This document shows positions 38,138 to 45,162 of a DNA stretch of 64,000 nucleotides, one piece after another (the first letter of the stretch is position 1; each line of letters starts with the position of its first letter). A program made the position numbers and the translations under genes. The notes beneath the pieces are model-generated. The model worked only from the letters and a program-made list of their open reading frames with translations. It was not told the DNA's origin and ran no database searches. The stretch is from Microvirga sp. GTDB taxonomy: Bacteria; Pseudomonadota; Alphaproteobacteria; Rhizobiales; Beijerinckiaceae. The stretch covers positions 83,533 to 147,532 of the forward strand of contig NZ_JACXAB010000009.1 of assembly GCF_014699075.1 (NCBI RefSeq), given 5' to 3'.

Positions 38138-39634
38138 ATGGCTCACTACGTCGGTGCCATCGATCAGGGCACGACCAGCTCGCGCTTCATCGTGTTCGAC
38201 AAGGCCGGGAGCATCGTCTCGGTCGGGCAGAAGGAGCACGAGCAGATCTACCCCAGGCCGGGCTATGTGGAGCACGATCCGATCGAAATCTGGCGCAACA
38301 CGCAAGCCGTAATCCAGGAAGCGCTGGCCAAGAAAGGGCTGTCGCCCCGCGACCTCGCCGCCATAGGCATCACCAACCAGCGCGAGACGACGCTGATCTG
38401 GGACAGGCGCACCGGCAAGCCGCTTCATAACGCGCTTGTCTGGCAGGACACCCGCGTCGACTCGATCGTCGAGGAGTTCGCGAAGGATGGCGGTTACGAC
38501 CGCCTGCGCGACAAGACGGGCCTGCCGCTGGCGAGCTACTTCTCCGGCCTCAAGCTGCGCTGGCTCCTCGATAACGTGCCCGGCGCCCGGGAGAAGGCTG
38601 CGGCCGGCGACGTGCTGTTCGGCAACATCGACACGTGGCTGGTCTGGAACCTGACCGGCGGCGTCAATGGCGGCTGCCACATCACCGACGTGACCAATGC
38701 CAGCCGCACGCAGCTCATGAATCTGCGAACCCTCGACTGGGACGAGGAGATCCTGCGCCTCTTCGATATCCCACGCGCCTGCCTGCCGCAGATCCGCTCG
38801 TCCAGCGAAGTCTATGGCGAGGCGACCGACAATCTGGCTGGCGTGCCGATTGCCGGCATTCTCGGCGACCAGCAGGCGGCGCTCGTGGGACAGGCCTGCT
38901 TCCGGCAGGGCGAGGCCAAGAACACCTACGGCACCGGCTGTTTCATGCTGATGAACACCGGCGAGACCCCCTACCCGTCAAAATGCGGTCTCCTCACGAC
39001 GGTGGGCTATCGCTTCGGCCAGGGGAAGGCTGTCTATGCCCTGGAAGGCTCCATCGCAATCGCCGGCGCCCTCGTGCAGTGGCTTCGTGACAATCTCGGC
39101 ATGATCGAGAAGAGCCCCGATATCGAGACCCTCGCCCGCAGCGTCGAGGACAATGGGGGCGTCACCATCGTGCCGGCTTTCTCCGGCCTCTACGCCCCTC
39201 ACTGGAACTCCCATGCCCGCGGCCTCATCGGCGGCCTGACGCGCTACGCCACCAAGGCGCACATTGCCCGTGCAGCGCTTGAGGCCACGGCCTTCCAGAC
39301 CCGCGAGGTGCTGGACGCCATGACCAAGGACACGGGTATCACCGCCACGGAGCTGCGCACGGACGGCGGCATGGTGGTCAACGAGTTGCTGATGCAGTTC
39401 CAGGCGGACATCCTCGATGTTCCGGTGGTGCGCCCGAAGGTGATCGAGACCACGGCTCTCGGCGCTGCCTATGCAGCCGGTCTCGCCACGGGCTTCTGGA
39501 GCGGGACGGACGAGCTCGTGCGCAACTGGGCCGTGGACAAGCGCTGGACGCCCGCCATGGAGGCCTCCCGCCGCGAGCGCCTGAACGCCCTCTGGAACAA
39601 AGCCGTGTCGCGCTCTCTCGATTGGGCAGACTGA
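38138..39634 (+). CDS. glpK: Glycerol kinase
   Basis: This 498-aa FGGY-family kinase phosphorylates glycerol to sn-glycerol-3-phosphate with ATP. N-terminal phosphate loop [16 protein letters not shown], substrate site region [27 protein letters not shown], and the C-terminal nucleotide site [15 protein letters not shown] with [14 protein letters not shown]. The length is normal and all conserved blocks are intact. It lies directly after glpD; its product is the substrate of that enzyme. Confidence 0.96.
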   Translation: MAHYVGAIDQGTTSSRFIVFDKAGSIVSVGQKEHEQIYPRPGYVEHDPIEIWRNTQAVIQEALAKKGLSPRDLAAIGITNQRETTLIWDRRTGKPLHNALVWQDTRVDSIVEEFAKDGGYDRLRDKTGLPLASYFSGLKLRWLLDNVPGAREKAAAGDVLFGNIDTWLVWNLTGGVNGGCHITDVTNASRTQLMNLRTLDWDEEILRLFDIPRACLPQIRSSSEVYGEATDNLAGVPIAGILGDQQAALVGQACFRQGEAKNTYGTGCFMLMNTGETPYPSKCGLLTTVGYRFGQGKAVYALEGSIAIAGALVQWLRDNLGMIEKSPDIETLARSVEDNGGVTIVPAFSGLYAPHWNSHARGLIGGLTRYATKAHIARAALEATAFQTREVLDAMTKDTGITATELRTDGGMVVNELLMQFQADILDVPVVRPKVIETTALGAAYAAGLATGFWSGTDELVRNWAVDKRWTPAMEASRRERLNALWNKAVSRSLDWAD

Positions 39635-39654
39635 TTCAGAGGCGTAAATCCTCC

Positions 39655-39747
39655 ACGTCATGGCTGGCCTCGTGCCGGCCATCCCGGTCACACAAGCGCA
39701 GCACCTCACAAATCGAGATCACCGGCACAAGGCCGGTGATGACGTGG
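39655..39747. repeat. Diverged intergenic palindromic repeat
   Basis: The outer arms ACGTCATGGCTGGCC and GGCCGGTGATGACGT are inverted, and an inner pair GTGCCGGCCATCCCGGT / ACCGGCACAAGGCCGGT gives further pairing. The ends match the 87-bp repeats at 381 and 3583, but the core differs. It sits between convergent glpK and the HIT gene and may act as a bidirectional hairpin. Confidence 0.7.
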
Positions 39748-39774
39748 GGAGGGATGATCTGCGGACCCGGCCGA

Positions 39775-40200
39775 TCACGCCTCTGGCAGCGCGTTCCGGA
39801 TCTTCGAGGCGAAATCGGCCAAGACCTCCGGCTTCTCCATCTGGCCCGTATGGGGCTTCAGCGCCACGCCCTCGAAGCGGGGAATAACGTGGAAGTGGAT
39901 GTGGAAGACCACCTGCCCGCCCGCGCTCTCATTGAATTGCTGGATCGTCAGGCCGTCGGCTGAAAGCGCGCTCTTCGCCGCCTTTCCCACGGTCTGTACG
40001 GCCTTTGCGAGCTGCGCGAGGTCATCAGGATCTGCATCGAGGAGGTTGCGCGCTTTCGCCTTGGGGATGACCAGAACATGCCCGTCGCCGCGAGGCATAA
40101 CATCCATGAAGGCCAGGACCTGATCGGTCTCATAGACCTTGTGGCACGGCAGCTCGCCGCGAAGGATCTTCGCGAACACGTTGTTGTCGTCGTAGGTCAT
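39775..40200 (-). CDS. HIT family nucleotide-binding protein
   Basis: A 141-aa histidine-triad protein. The triad is H100-I-H102-F-H104 in GGQVVFHIHFHVIPRFEG, where the middle histidine is the nucleophile that takes AMP from adenylated substrates. The N-terminal Hint/HinT core (FAKILRGELPCHKVYETDQVLAFMDVMPRGDGHVLVIPK) is complete. It is the usual bacterial HinT length. It is divergent from the stress island beyond. Confidence 0.93.
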   Translation of the reverse strand: MTYDDNNVFAKILRGELPCHKVYETDQVLAFMDVMPRGDGHVLVIPKAKARNLLDADPDDLAQLAKAVQTVGKAAKSALSADGLTIQQFNESAGGQVVFHIHFHVIPRFEGVALKPHTGQMEKPEVLADFASKIRNALPEA

Positions 40201-40576
40201 CCCGTCCTCTCTCCTCTGCCGTTTCTACAGGAGCGCCGTAGCGCTGCGCCTTCTCTTATACCGAGGTAGGCCATGCGAGCACTACTGCCTCTGTCCCTCT
40301 CCTGGCACACGAACGTGTGGCCTCTGGTAGTCTGAATTCAGATCGCGCTTTTAGCACGAACATGCGATCTTCTATGACTTACCTTCAATAGACCATCTAT
40401 TGCCAAATATAGACGCCACTCCTCCCCTGTATCGAGGTAAGTACCTTCTTGGCTCTTATTCCTACCAACAAGATGTTGCCTTGTTTCCTCCAGTCAAACA
40501 TTTGCCTTAAGCGCGCCAATTCGTGAGGTCTGAATAATTTCGTAAAATTTTTTGCAAAGGTTCACCCTTCCTGACC
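40201..40576. other. A/T-rich intergenic region upstream of the stress island
   Basis: I see no gene in these 376 bases. They are notably richer in A/T than their surroundings. There are two similar short motifs (TACCGAGGTAGG near 40260 and TATCGAGGTAAG near 40432) and a 7-bp inverted repeat AGATCGC...GCGATCT (about 40340-40372). It may hold promoter elements for the HIT gene. Confidence 0.5.
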
Positions 40577-40601
40577 GGAACCATCGATTCAGCGAGCGGT
40601 T
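40577..40601 (+). promoter_or_regulatory. EcfG-type stress promoter of the KGG protein gene
   Basis: GGAAC (40577-40581), 16-bp spacer, GGTT (40598-40601): one base from the consensus CGTT. It is 36 bp before the ATG of the KGG-repeat protein, a class often controlled by the general stress sigma factor, and ecfG is 4.5 kb away. Confidence 0.75.
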
Positions 40602-40637
40602 GATGATGCACGAACACCACTCGATTAGGAGGCATAA

Positions 40638-40829
40638 ATGGCAGGTGGTTCGACCTCGAAGCGTGGCTTCGCGTCGATGGATTCCGACCGGCAGCGTGAA
40701 ATCGCCAGCAAGGGCGGCAAGAGCGTTCCCGCCGAGAAGCGGTCCTTCTCGCAGGACCGTGAACTCGCCTCGGAAGCTGGCCGCAAAGGCGGTCAGGCCT
40801 CGGGCAATACCCGCGGCAACCAGGAATAA
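40638..40829 (+). CDS. KGG-repeat general stress protein (con-10/GsiB-like)
   Basis: A 63-aa very hydrophilic protein with the KGG repeats of stress-induced YciG/GsiB/con-10 proteins: KRGFASMDSDRQREIASKGGKS, then RSFSQDRELASEAGRKGGQAS. It is preceded by AGGAGG (40627-40632) and by an EcfG-type promoter, and followed by an intrinsic terminator, so it is a monocistronic stress gene. Members are thought to protect cells during desiccation or starvation, but no molecular activity is known. Confidence 0.92.
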   Translation: MAGGSTSKRGFASMDSDRQREIASKGGKSVPAEKRSFSQDRELASEAGRKGGQASGNTRGNQE

Positions 40830-40852
40830 CGCATTCATCCATTCCAATAATC

Positions 40853-40882
40853 AAAGGGGCCGCTCAGCGGCCCCTTTACTTT
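40853..40882 (+). terminator. Rho-independent terminator of the KGG gene
   Basis: AAAGGGGCCGC-TCA-GCGGCCCCTTT forms an 11-bp stem followed by ACTTTG. The distance from the stop codon is 23 bp. Confidence 0.85.
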
Positions 40883-40906
40883 GCTCAATGATATTGAAGC
40901 TAAGAC

Positions 40907-41458
40907 TTACTGGTGCCTGAAGTTGAATCCGGTGCGCGTCAGGGCAGTCTCGACGACGACCTCCTCGACATCTCCCACGCCCATGATGGCTCGAAACTCG
41001 GAAAGGCTCGGGACATCGAATGCCACAGCACCAAGCTCGATCTGCCGCACCAGATCCCCTGCCAGGGCCGACATGAAATCGAGCGACACGATGTCCAGAT
41101 GACGAGCAGCCTCAAGCGCGACCTCCGGGGAGGATCCTCGTGATGCACCAATCAGCGTCAGCAGAGAGTATTCGTCCAAGCTGCCATGTCTCGACCCCAC
41201 TGGCCTATGGATGAACGGCCGGCCGCGCTGCCGGGTCAAGGCAAAGGCCAGCAGGAGCGCATCAGAGACGATGCCCTTTGCCGTCTCAGACTGCGTGTAG
41301 GTCGCCAGCGCCTGCTCAGGACCATCGAGCAGAGCCAGATCGTACTGATCCTCAAGGCGGCTCAAGGAACGGAACACGTCGACGATCGGGACGGTGCTCG
41401 GATGGAGCAGAACCGCCACAGGATTGGCTCCGGACGGGAGTGACAACGCTTCAACCAT
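40907..41458 (-). CDS. Hypothetical protein in the stress island
   Basis: A 183-aa soluble protein I do not recognise. The start ATG at 41458 (MVEALSLPSGANPVAVLLHPSTVPIVDVF) follows AAGG at a suboptimal distance; a TTG at 41539 would add 27 residues overlapping the upstream gene. Composition is typical of a folded alpha/beta protein (SLSRLEDQYDLALLDGPEQALATYTQSETAKGIVSDALLLAFALTRQRGRPF). It probably forms an operon with the 78-aa gene upstream. The location between a KGG gene and phyR suggests, but does not prove, a link to the stress response. Confidence 0.6.
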   Translation of the reverse strand: MVEALSLPSGANPVAVLLHPSTVPIVDVFRSLSRLEDQYDLALLDGPEQALATYTQSETAKGIVSDALLLAFALTRQRGRPFIHRPVGSRHGSLDEYSLLTLIGASRGSSPEVALEAARHLDIVSLDFMSALAGDLVRQIELGAVAFDVPSLSEFRAIMGVGDVEEVVVETALTRTGFNFRHQ

Positions 41459-41486
41459 GAAAGAAAAACCTTGAACTGCTGGTCGC

Positions 41487-41723
41487 TCAAACGCCAGGGC
41501 TTGTCGCGGCAGGCATGACGTGCGGCCATGCCGGGACAACGAGGTGACGCCTCAACATGAGGGGGCAGGTCACATCATCCTGGTGGCAGACGGGAATGAG
41601 GCCACTGAGCATCGAAGCCACCGATGACTTGTCCCGGTAAGGAGAACTCGAGGTCAGCCTGGAGAACTCATCGGCTAGTTCCTCCTGGCATAACACGGCA
41701 TCCAACTCGTTCGTCGCAGTCAT
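41487..41723 (-). CDS. Small hypothetical protein in the stress island
   Basis: A 78-aa protein of unknown family. The ATG at 41723 is chosen because GGGAGGGAG precedes it; the longer open frame would run across an EcfG promoter and the sRNA candidate. The sequence is MTATNELDAVLCQEELADEF, then SSSPYRDKSSVASMLSGLIPVCHQDDVTCPLMLRRHLVVPAWPH, with three cysteines. It is 28 bp upstream of the start of the following minus-strand gene. No conserved motif is recognised. Confidence 0.5.
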   Translation of the reverse strand: MTATNELDAVLCQEELADEFSRLTSSSPYRDKSSVASMLSGLIPVCHQDDVTCPLMLRRHLVVPAWPHVMPAATSPGV

Positions 41724-41848
41724 GGCTCCCTCCCGCATCTTGCTAACGGCAACGTATGCCCCAGACCCCGGTTCCTTATGCGTCAACAAGTCCGGACGGC
41801 ATGCCGCTGTCGTCGGGAGGGGTGGAGGAATTTTTTCGAAAATTCTTT

Positions 41849-41873
41849 GGAACCAGGCCGTACGAACGCCGTT
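41849..41873 (+). promoter_or_regulatory. EcfG-type promoter with no following ORF (sRNA promoter)
   Basis: GGAAC (41849-41853), 16-bp spacer, CGTT (41870-41873): a perfect consensus. Reading rightward, there is no start codon with a usable frame before an intrinsic terminator at about 41917-41949, so the product should be a short RNA. Confidence 0.75.
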
Positions 41874-41879
41874 ATGCTG

Positions 41880-41949
41880 ATAACCGGTCCGAATGCCCCC
41901 TTGGACTGGCACCTTTAAGGCGCAGCTTTATGGCTGCGCCTTTTATTTT
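41880..41949 (+). ncRNA. Candidate EcfG-dependent small RNA 1
   Basis: The predicted transcript is about 65-70 nt from the EcfG-type promoter to a terminator. Hairpin 1: CCGGTCC (41884-41890) pairs with GGACTGG (41903-41909, one G-U pair), exposing the loop GAATGCCCCCTT. Hairpin 2: AAGGCGCAGC (41917-41926) and GCTGCGCCTT (41933-41942) enclose TTTATG and run into TTATTTT, an intrinsic terminator. The layout (C-rich loop, then terminator) matches the second candidate at 43790. It is not identified with any known family. Confidence 0.6.
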
Positions 41950-42034
41950 GCCTTCGCGCCGCAGCGCCGTTCGGATATGGGAACGGCGCCTGGGTTGCCC
42001 CAGACGCCGCATAACTCCTCAATAGTCCGCCAGA

Positions 42035-42769
42035 TTACTGCTTCGGAGCCGTCGAGGTGCCGGCGGAGCCGGTCGTCGAGTTGTTGGCGTTGCCGCCGTC
42101 CTGATCGAAGGCAGGAGCAGCCTGAAGCTGATCCTTCGTCATGCGCAGAACCACGCGCTCAGGCTGGTTCTGGTTGCTCGAGGTGTTGCTGGCCGTAGTG
42201 TTGGACGTTCCGGCCGTGCCCGAGCCCGTGGTCGCGGTGTTGCCGGTCGTGGTAGTCGAGCCCGTCGTCGCGACGCTGTTGTTGCCGCCGCCAGAGTTGT
42301 TGTTCATGGCTTGGGCCTGCTGGGCGTTCATGAACTCGAGGGCGTTGAACGGAACAGCCACATCCTTCTCGCCGATTCCGAGGAAGCCGCCAACACCCAC
42401 TACGGCCGCCATGATCTGGCCGTTGCGGTCCATGATGACGTCATTGATGTCGCCGATCGACTCGTTGTTCGCGCCAACCACACGCGTTCCGATCAGATCG
42501 GAGGCCATCATCTGATTGGATTCCATCTTGGTCATGAACTGACCCTGCATGCCGCCGCTCTGGCTCATGGTCGACGAGGATTGGCTCATCGTCGACGAAG
42601 AACCCGAGGCTCCGGGCTGCATGGCCGGCGACCCGGTCGAGGTGGTTCCAGTGCCGGACGCGGCCGGCCGGTCAGTTGGGGCCGAGGGAGTGGTGGATGT
42701 CTGTGCAAGGGCGGGCGCAGCCGCGAAAGCCGTCACTACAAGGCAAGCTGCCATATGCTTCTTCAGCAT
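42035..42769 (-). CDS. Secreted PRC-barrel domain protein
   Basis: A 244-aa exported protein. A signal peptide (MLKKHMAACLVVTAFAAAPALAQ) is followed by a Ser/Thr/Gly-rich spacer, then a PRC-barrel (about 86-145: MMASDLIGTRVVGANNESIGDINDVIMDRNGQIMAAVVGVGGFLGIGEKDVAVPF), then a long Asn/Thr/Gly-rich low-complexity stretch and a second short conserved piece (ERVVLRMTKDQLQAAPAF). PRC-barrel proteins of this kind are common stress-induced envelope proteins in Rhizobiales. An EcfG-type promoter lies 60 bp upstream, and a second symmetric site about 225 bp upstream. Confidence 0.88.
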   Translation of the reverse strand: MLKKHMAACLVVTAFAAAPALAQTSTTPSAPTDRPAASGTGTTSTGSPAMQPGASGSSSTMSQSSSTMSQSGGMQGQFMTKMESNQMMASDLIGTRVVGANNESIGDINDVIMDRNGQIMAAVVGVGGFLGIGEKDVAVPFNALEFMNAQQAQAMNNNSGGGNNSVATTGSTTTTGNTATTGSGTAGTSNTTASNTSSNQNQPERVVLRMTKDQLQAAPAFDQDGGNANNSTTGSAGTSTAPKQ

Positions 42770-42828
42770 TGCTTATTTCTCCTGAGGGTACATTGAATCG
42801 CGTTAAGCGCCAAAGTGCGCGAGGGTTA

Positions 42829-42853
42829 AACGCCCGGCAACAGCAACCGTTCC
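42829..42853 (-). promoter_or_regulatory. EcfG-type promoter of the PRC-barrel gene
   Basis: On the minus strand, GGAAC (42853-42849), 16-bp spacer and CGTT (42832-42829) match the consensus exactly. It lies 60 bp before the start codon at 42769. Confidence 0.82.
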
Positions 42854-42869
42854 GAACATTGACTTATTC

Positions 42870-43115
42870 AAGGCAATGTGAACGGCCTGCTTAACGTTAT
42901 AGATCAGTGTGAATACTTATTAATATTTTTGAGAAAAGACATATTCCCTTACTGCTTCTTGTGAGAAGGCAGCAAAACGGACGCTATTAGGAGGAACCTT
43001 TGCCACAGAAATAAGTTCCCGGGCGGACATCAGGATCCTCCCGCTCTCGCATGATGCTTGTTCCTGAAGCGAGTCGTTTCCGCGCTTGAGCGCACCCTGC
43101 TTGCTCTAACTCCCG
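42870..43115. promoter_or_regulatory. Intergenic region with a fully symmetric EcfG-like site
   Basis: No gene is seen. At 42993-43019 the sequence GGAAC-N17-GTTCC satisfies the -35/-10 spacing on both strands at once (GGAAC...GTT), although the base before GTT is A rather than C on the plus strand. Leftward it would serve the PRC-barrel gene as a distal promoter; rightward no gene or clear terminator follows before the end of the convergent gene at 43116. The stretch 42895-42960 is A/T-rich. Confidence 0.5.
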
Positions 43116-43646
43116 TCAGGAGAGCGATTGCTGGAGAAGCGCCAAGCAGAGGCTCGGCATCCTGTCGGCACTCGCCTTGGCTAGAGGACTGACATCGCCG
43201 AGGCAACCGACCGGCTTGCGCGCTTTCGGCTTCGGCTCGCGGGGAGTTTCAGTTCCCTCCCGCTGGCTGACGGGGTGCTGGATCGCGGGAGCCTGCCTCT
43301 CCTCCTTGAGGGTAACCACAGGCAGATCCGTGTCGCGTGCATAGATGGTGGTGCCGGCGTTTGGGTCGGACTTGTACAGCACCTTTCCATCGCGGTCGCG
43401 AAGGATCACCGTCGCCTGGGCAACACCGACGAGTTCGACGATCGACACAGTTGCCGGATTGGCGCTTGGAACAGGGACCGTCATGCGGTCCCCCTTTGTC
43501 GCGGCGCTCATGCGTTGGGGCAGCGCATCATCGGAGAGAACTTCGGATTGCGCCTGATAAGACATGTTGAAGGAGGCAGGAACAAAGCTTCCCGCAACAA
43601 AGAAGATTCCAGCTAATCCCACCAGCGCCACCGGGATACGGAACAT
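43116..43646 (-). CDS. Membrane-anchored hypothetical stress-island protein
   Basis: A 176-aa protein with an N-terminal hydrophobic helix (MFRIPVALVGLAGIFFVAGSFVP), which may be a signal anchor. It is followed by a periplasmic part with a small beta-rich stretch (TVSIVELVGVAQATVILRDRDGKVLYKSDPNAGTTIYARDTDLPVVTLK), then a basic Pro/Lys-rich tail with two cysteines. It starts at ATG 43646 with AGGAGAGAGGG upstream and a perfect EcfG-type promoter 40 bp above. The function is unknown; stress induction is inferred from the promoter. Confidence 0.72.
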   Translation of the reverse strand: MFRIPVALVGLAGIFFVAGSFVPASFNMSYQAQSEVLSDDALPQRMSAATKGDRMTVPVPSANPATVSIVELVGVAQATVILRDRDGKVLYKSDPNAGTTIYARDTDLPVVTLKEERQAPAIQHPVSQREGTETPREPKPKARKPVGCLGDVSPLAKASADRMPSLCLALLQQSLS

Positions 43647-43686
43647 CCCTCTCTCCTGCTCTTCAACCTCGACGTTTCAGAAATTT

Positions 43687-43711
43687 AACGCGACGATAAC
43701 TTTGATGTTCC
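43687..43711 (-). promoter_or_regulatory. EcfG-type promoter of the 176-aa protein gene
   Basis: On the minus strand, GGAAC (43711-43707), 16-bp spacer and CGTT (43690-43687) match the consensus exactly and face the start codon at 43646. A second EcfG-type promoter pointing the other way begins 48 bp to the right. Confidence 0.82.
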
Positions 43712-43758
43712 TGCACCCTTCCGTAGGAGAGAAGAATAAAAAGAGCGATAAAAATCCT

Positions 43759-43784
43759 GGAACCTTTGTTTTCGATAGGACGTT
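43759..43784 (+). promoter_or_regulatory. EcfG-type promoter with no following ORF (sRNA promoter)
   Basis: GGAAC (43759-43763), 17-bp spacer, CGTT (43781-43784). The downstream sequence reaches a strong intrinsic terminator after about 80 nt with no ORF. Confidence 0.75.
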
Positions 43785-43789
43785 CTTTA

Positions 43790-43871
43790 AGTACCGGCCT
43801 CCTGGTCCTCCCCGCATTCCCCTTGTGCATTGGCCGGCACCTTAGACGGGCTTTCGAGCCCGTCTTTTTTT
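43790..43871 (+). ncRNA. Candidate EcfG-dependent small RNA 2 with anti-Shine-Dalgarno-like loop
   Basis: The predicted transcript is about 80 nt. Hairpin 1: GTACCGGCC (43791-43799) pairs with GGCCGGCAC (43832-43840) with one mismatch. Its 32-nt loop carries CTCCTGG, CCTCCCC and TTCCCC, complementary to purine-rich ribosome binding sites. Hairpin 2: GACGGGCT (43845-43852) and AGCCCGTC (43857-43864) close a TTCG tetraloop and are followed by seven T residues, a textbook terminator. C-rich loops of this kind are known from alphaproteobacterial stress sRNAs (the CcsR and cuckoo RNAs carry CCUCCUCCC). I cannot say whether this is a homologue. Confidence 0.68.
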
Positions 43872-43885
43872 GTGCCCAATACATC

Positions 43886-43923
43886 AGCACAAAAGAATAG
43901 CCCGGCTTTTAAGCCGGGCTATT
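43886..43923 (-). terminator. Rho-independent terminator of phyR
   Basis: On the minus strand, AATAGCCCGGCTT pairs with AAGCCGGGCTATT (13-bp stem, two-base loop), followed by CTTTTG. It lies 28 bp past the phyR stop. The stem is symmetric and may work from both sides. Confidence 0.82.
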
Positions 43924-43950
43924 ACTATTTAGATTGCTATCCGTTCGGTC

Positions 43951-44757
43951 TCAGGCCGTTGCCGCACGAGCCTCGCGCCGGCGGGCGCTCTGCTGGAAGA
44001 ACAGCGCTTGGCTGATGACGGCCGACACGTTGGCCGGCTGGAAGGGCTTGGCGATCAGGAAGGCCGGTTCGGGACGCTCACCCGTGAGGAACCGCTCCGG
44101 ATAGGCCGTGATGAAGATCACCGGGACCTCGAAGGATTTGAGGAGGTCGTTGACCGCATCGAGGCCGGAGCTTCCGTCCGCCAGCTGGATATCCGCCAGA
44201 ATCAGACCAGGCTGCTTCGTGGCTGCAAGCTTGATGGCCTCTGTGCGCGTACGGGCGACGCCGGTCACGTTGTGGCCCAAGCCTTCGACGAGAGCCTCTA
44301 GATCCATGGCGATCAGAGGCTCGTCTTCGATAATGAGGATGTCGGTCGCCATATCGGCCGCGAGCTCGCGTCCTGCCTCGTCGACGAGGTCGCGCACGGT
44401 TCGCGTGTCGACATCGAGGATCTGCCCGACTTCCTCTTCTCCGAAGCCTTCAAGGCAGGAGAGAAGAAAGGCCTGACGGGGAAGCGGCGTGATCTGCCCG
44501 AGGCGAACCTCCGCCGGCAGGTCGCGCTGGATCTGCTCGCTCCGGCCGTTCACCGACAAGGAATTCCAGATCCGGGTGAACACCTGGAAGAGTTCGACCT
44601 TCACGTTTCCGGAAGGGCCGATCGTCTCAGGCTCGCTCACAAGCGTCTCGAGGGTCGCAGCGACATAGGCGTCCCCAGCCATCTGGCTGCCTGTGAGAGC
44701 GCGCGCGTAGCGGCGAAGGTATGGTAAGTGCTGGACGACAAGCTGGGCTGTCGACAT
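43951..44757 (-). CDS. phyR: General stress response anti-anti-sigma regulator PhyR
   Basis: A 268-aa response regulator with an EcfG-like sigma-mimic domain (about 1-130: AQLVVQHLPYLRRYARALTGSQMAGDAYVAATLE; QAFLLSCLEGFGEEEVGQILDVDTRTVRDLV) and a receiver domain (about 138-255). The expected phosphate acceptor is D189 (LILADIQLADG), with acidic pair E144-D145 and the lysine of IAKPF. When phosphorylated, PhyR captures NepR and frees EcfG. The ATG at 44757 is preceded by AAGGGGAAG. It is divergent from nepR-ecfG with its own EcfG-type promoter. The cognate HWE/HisKA2 kinase is not in this window. Confidence 0.96.
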   Translation of the reverse strand: MSTAQLVVQHLPYLRRYARALTGSQMAGDAYVAATLETLVSEPETIGPSGNVKVELFQVFTRIWNSLSVNGRSEQIQRDLPAEVRLGQITPLPRQAFLLSCLEGFGEEEVGQILDVDTRTVRDLVDEAGRELAADMATDILIIEDEPLIAMDLEALVEGLGHNVTGVARTRTEAIKLAATKQPGLILADIQLADGSSGLDAVNDLLKSFEVPVIFITAYPERFLTGERPEPAFLIAKPFQPANVSAVISQALFFQQSARRREARAATA

Positions 44758-44806
44758 TCGCTTCCCCTTAACTGTGCTTTTGACTCGTTGTACCGATGGT
44801 TCGTTC

Positions 44807-44831
44807 AACGCGGCAAAGCTGCAAAAGTTCC
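44807..44831 (-). promoter_or_regulatory. EcfG-type promoter of phyR
   Basis: On the minus strand, GGAAC (44831-44827), 16-bp spacer and CGTT (44810-44807) match exactly. The -35 box is only 8 bp from that of the divergent nepR promoter, so the two are packed back to back. Confidence 0.88.
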
Positions 44832-44839
44832 GCGGCTTG

Positions 44840-44864
44840 GGAACCGTGTGCAGCAATGAGCGTT
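44840..44864 (+). promoter_or_regulatory. EcfG-type promoter of nepR-ecfG
   Basis: GGAAC (44840-44844), 16-bp spacer, CGTT (44861-44864): perfect consensus, giving positive autoregulation of the sigma factor operon. Transcription should start near 44870, so the ATG at 44884 would have a very short leader. Confidence 0.88.
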
Positions 44865-44940
44865 ATTGCTCGAAAACGAATATATGGATACTGCCAAGGT
44901 TGGCTACCCCGGACAAACCAGGGGTGGCAAGGGGACGAAT

Positions 44941-45162
44941 ATGACGGTTGATAAGGGGAACAAGCTCGCTCGGGTCAGTCTCGACAATGGCTCCGGCGAA
45001 AAGCTTGCAACCGATCCGAAACTCGACAGCGGCAGCCAGAAACGTATCGGCGACCAACTCCGCGCCATGTATGACGAGCTCATGCAGCAGCCCGTCCCGG
45101 ACCGCTTCAGGGAGCTGCTCGACCAGCTGGACAAGAACGGGCAAAAGGGCGGGTCTCAATGA
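44941..45162 (+). CDS. nepR: Anti-sigma factor NepR
   Basis: A 73-aa anti-sigma factor that holds EcfG inactive until phospho-PhyR displaces it. I choose ATG 44941, preceded by AAGGGGA; the upstream ATG at 44884 sits about 14 bases from the predicted transcription start and adds 19 unconserved residues. The two-helix NepR core is visible at about 40-68: RIGDQLRAMYDELMQQPVPDRFRELLDQLD. The stop overlaps the ecfG ATG (ATGA), coupling anti-sigma and sigma synthesis. Confidence 0.93.
   Translation: MTVDKGNKLARVSLDNGSGEKLATDPKLDSGSQKRIGDQLRAMYDELMQQPVPDRFRELLDQLDKNGQKGGSQ

Noticed and set aside
41751..41773. Possible minus-strand EcfG site before the 78-aa gene
   Set aside because: AAC and GTTCC are separated by 15 bp rather than 17; I do not count it.
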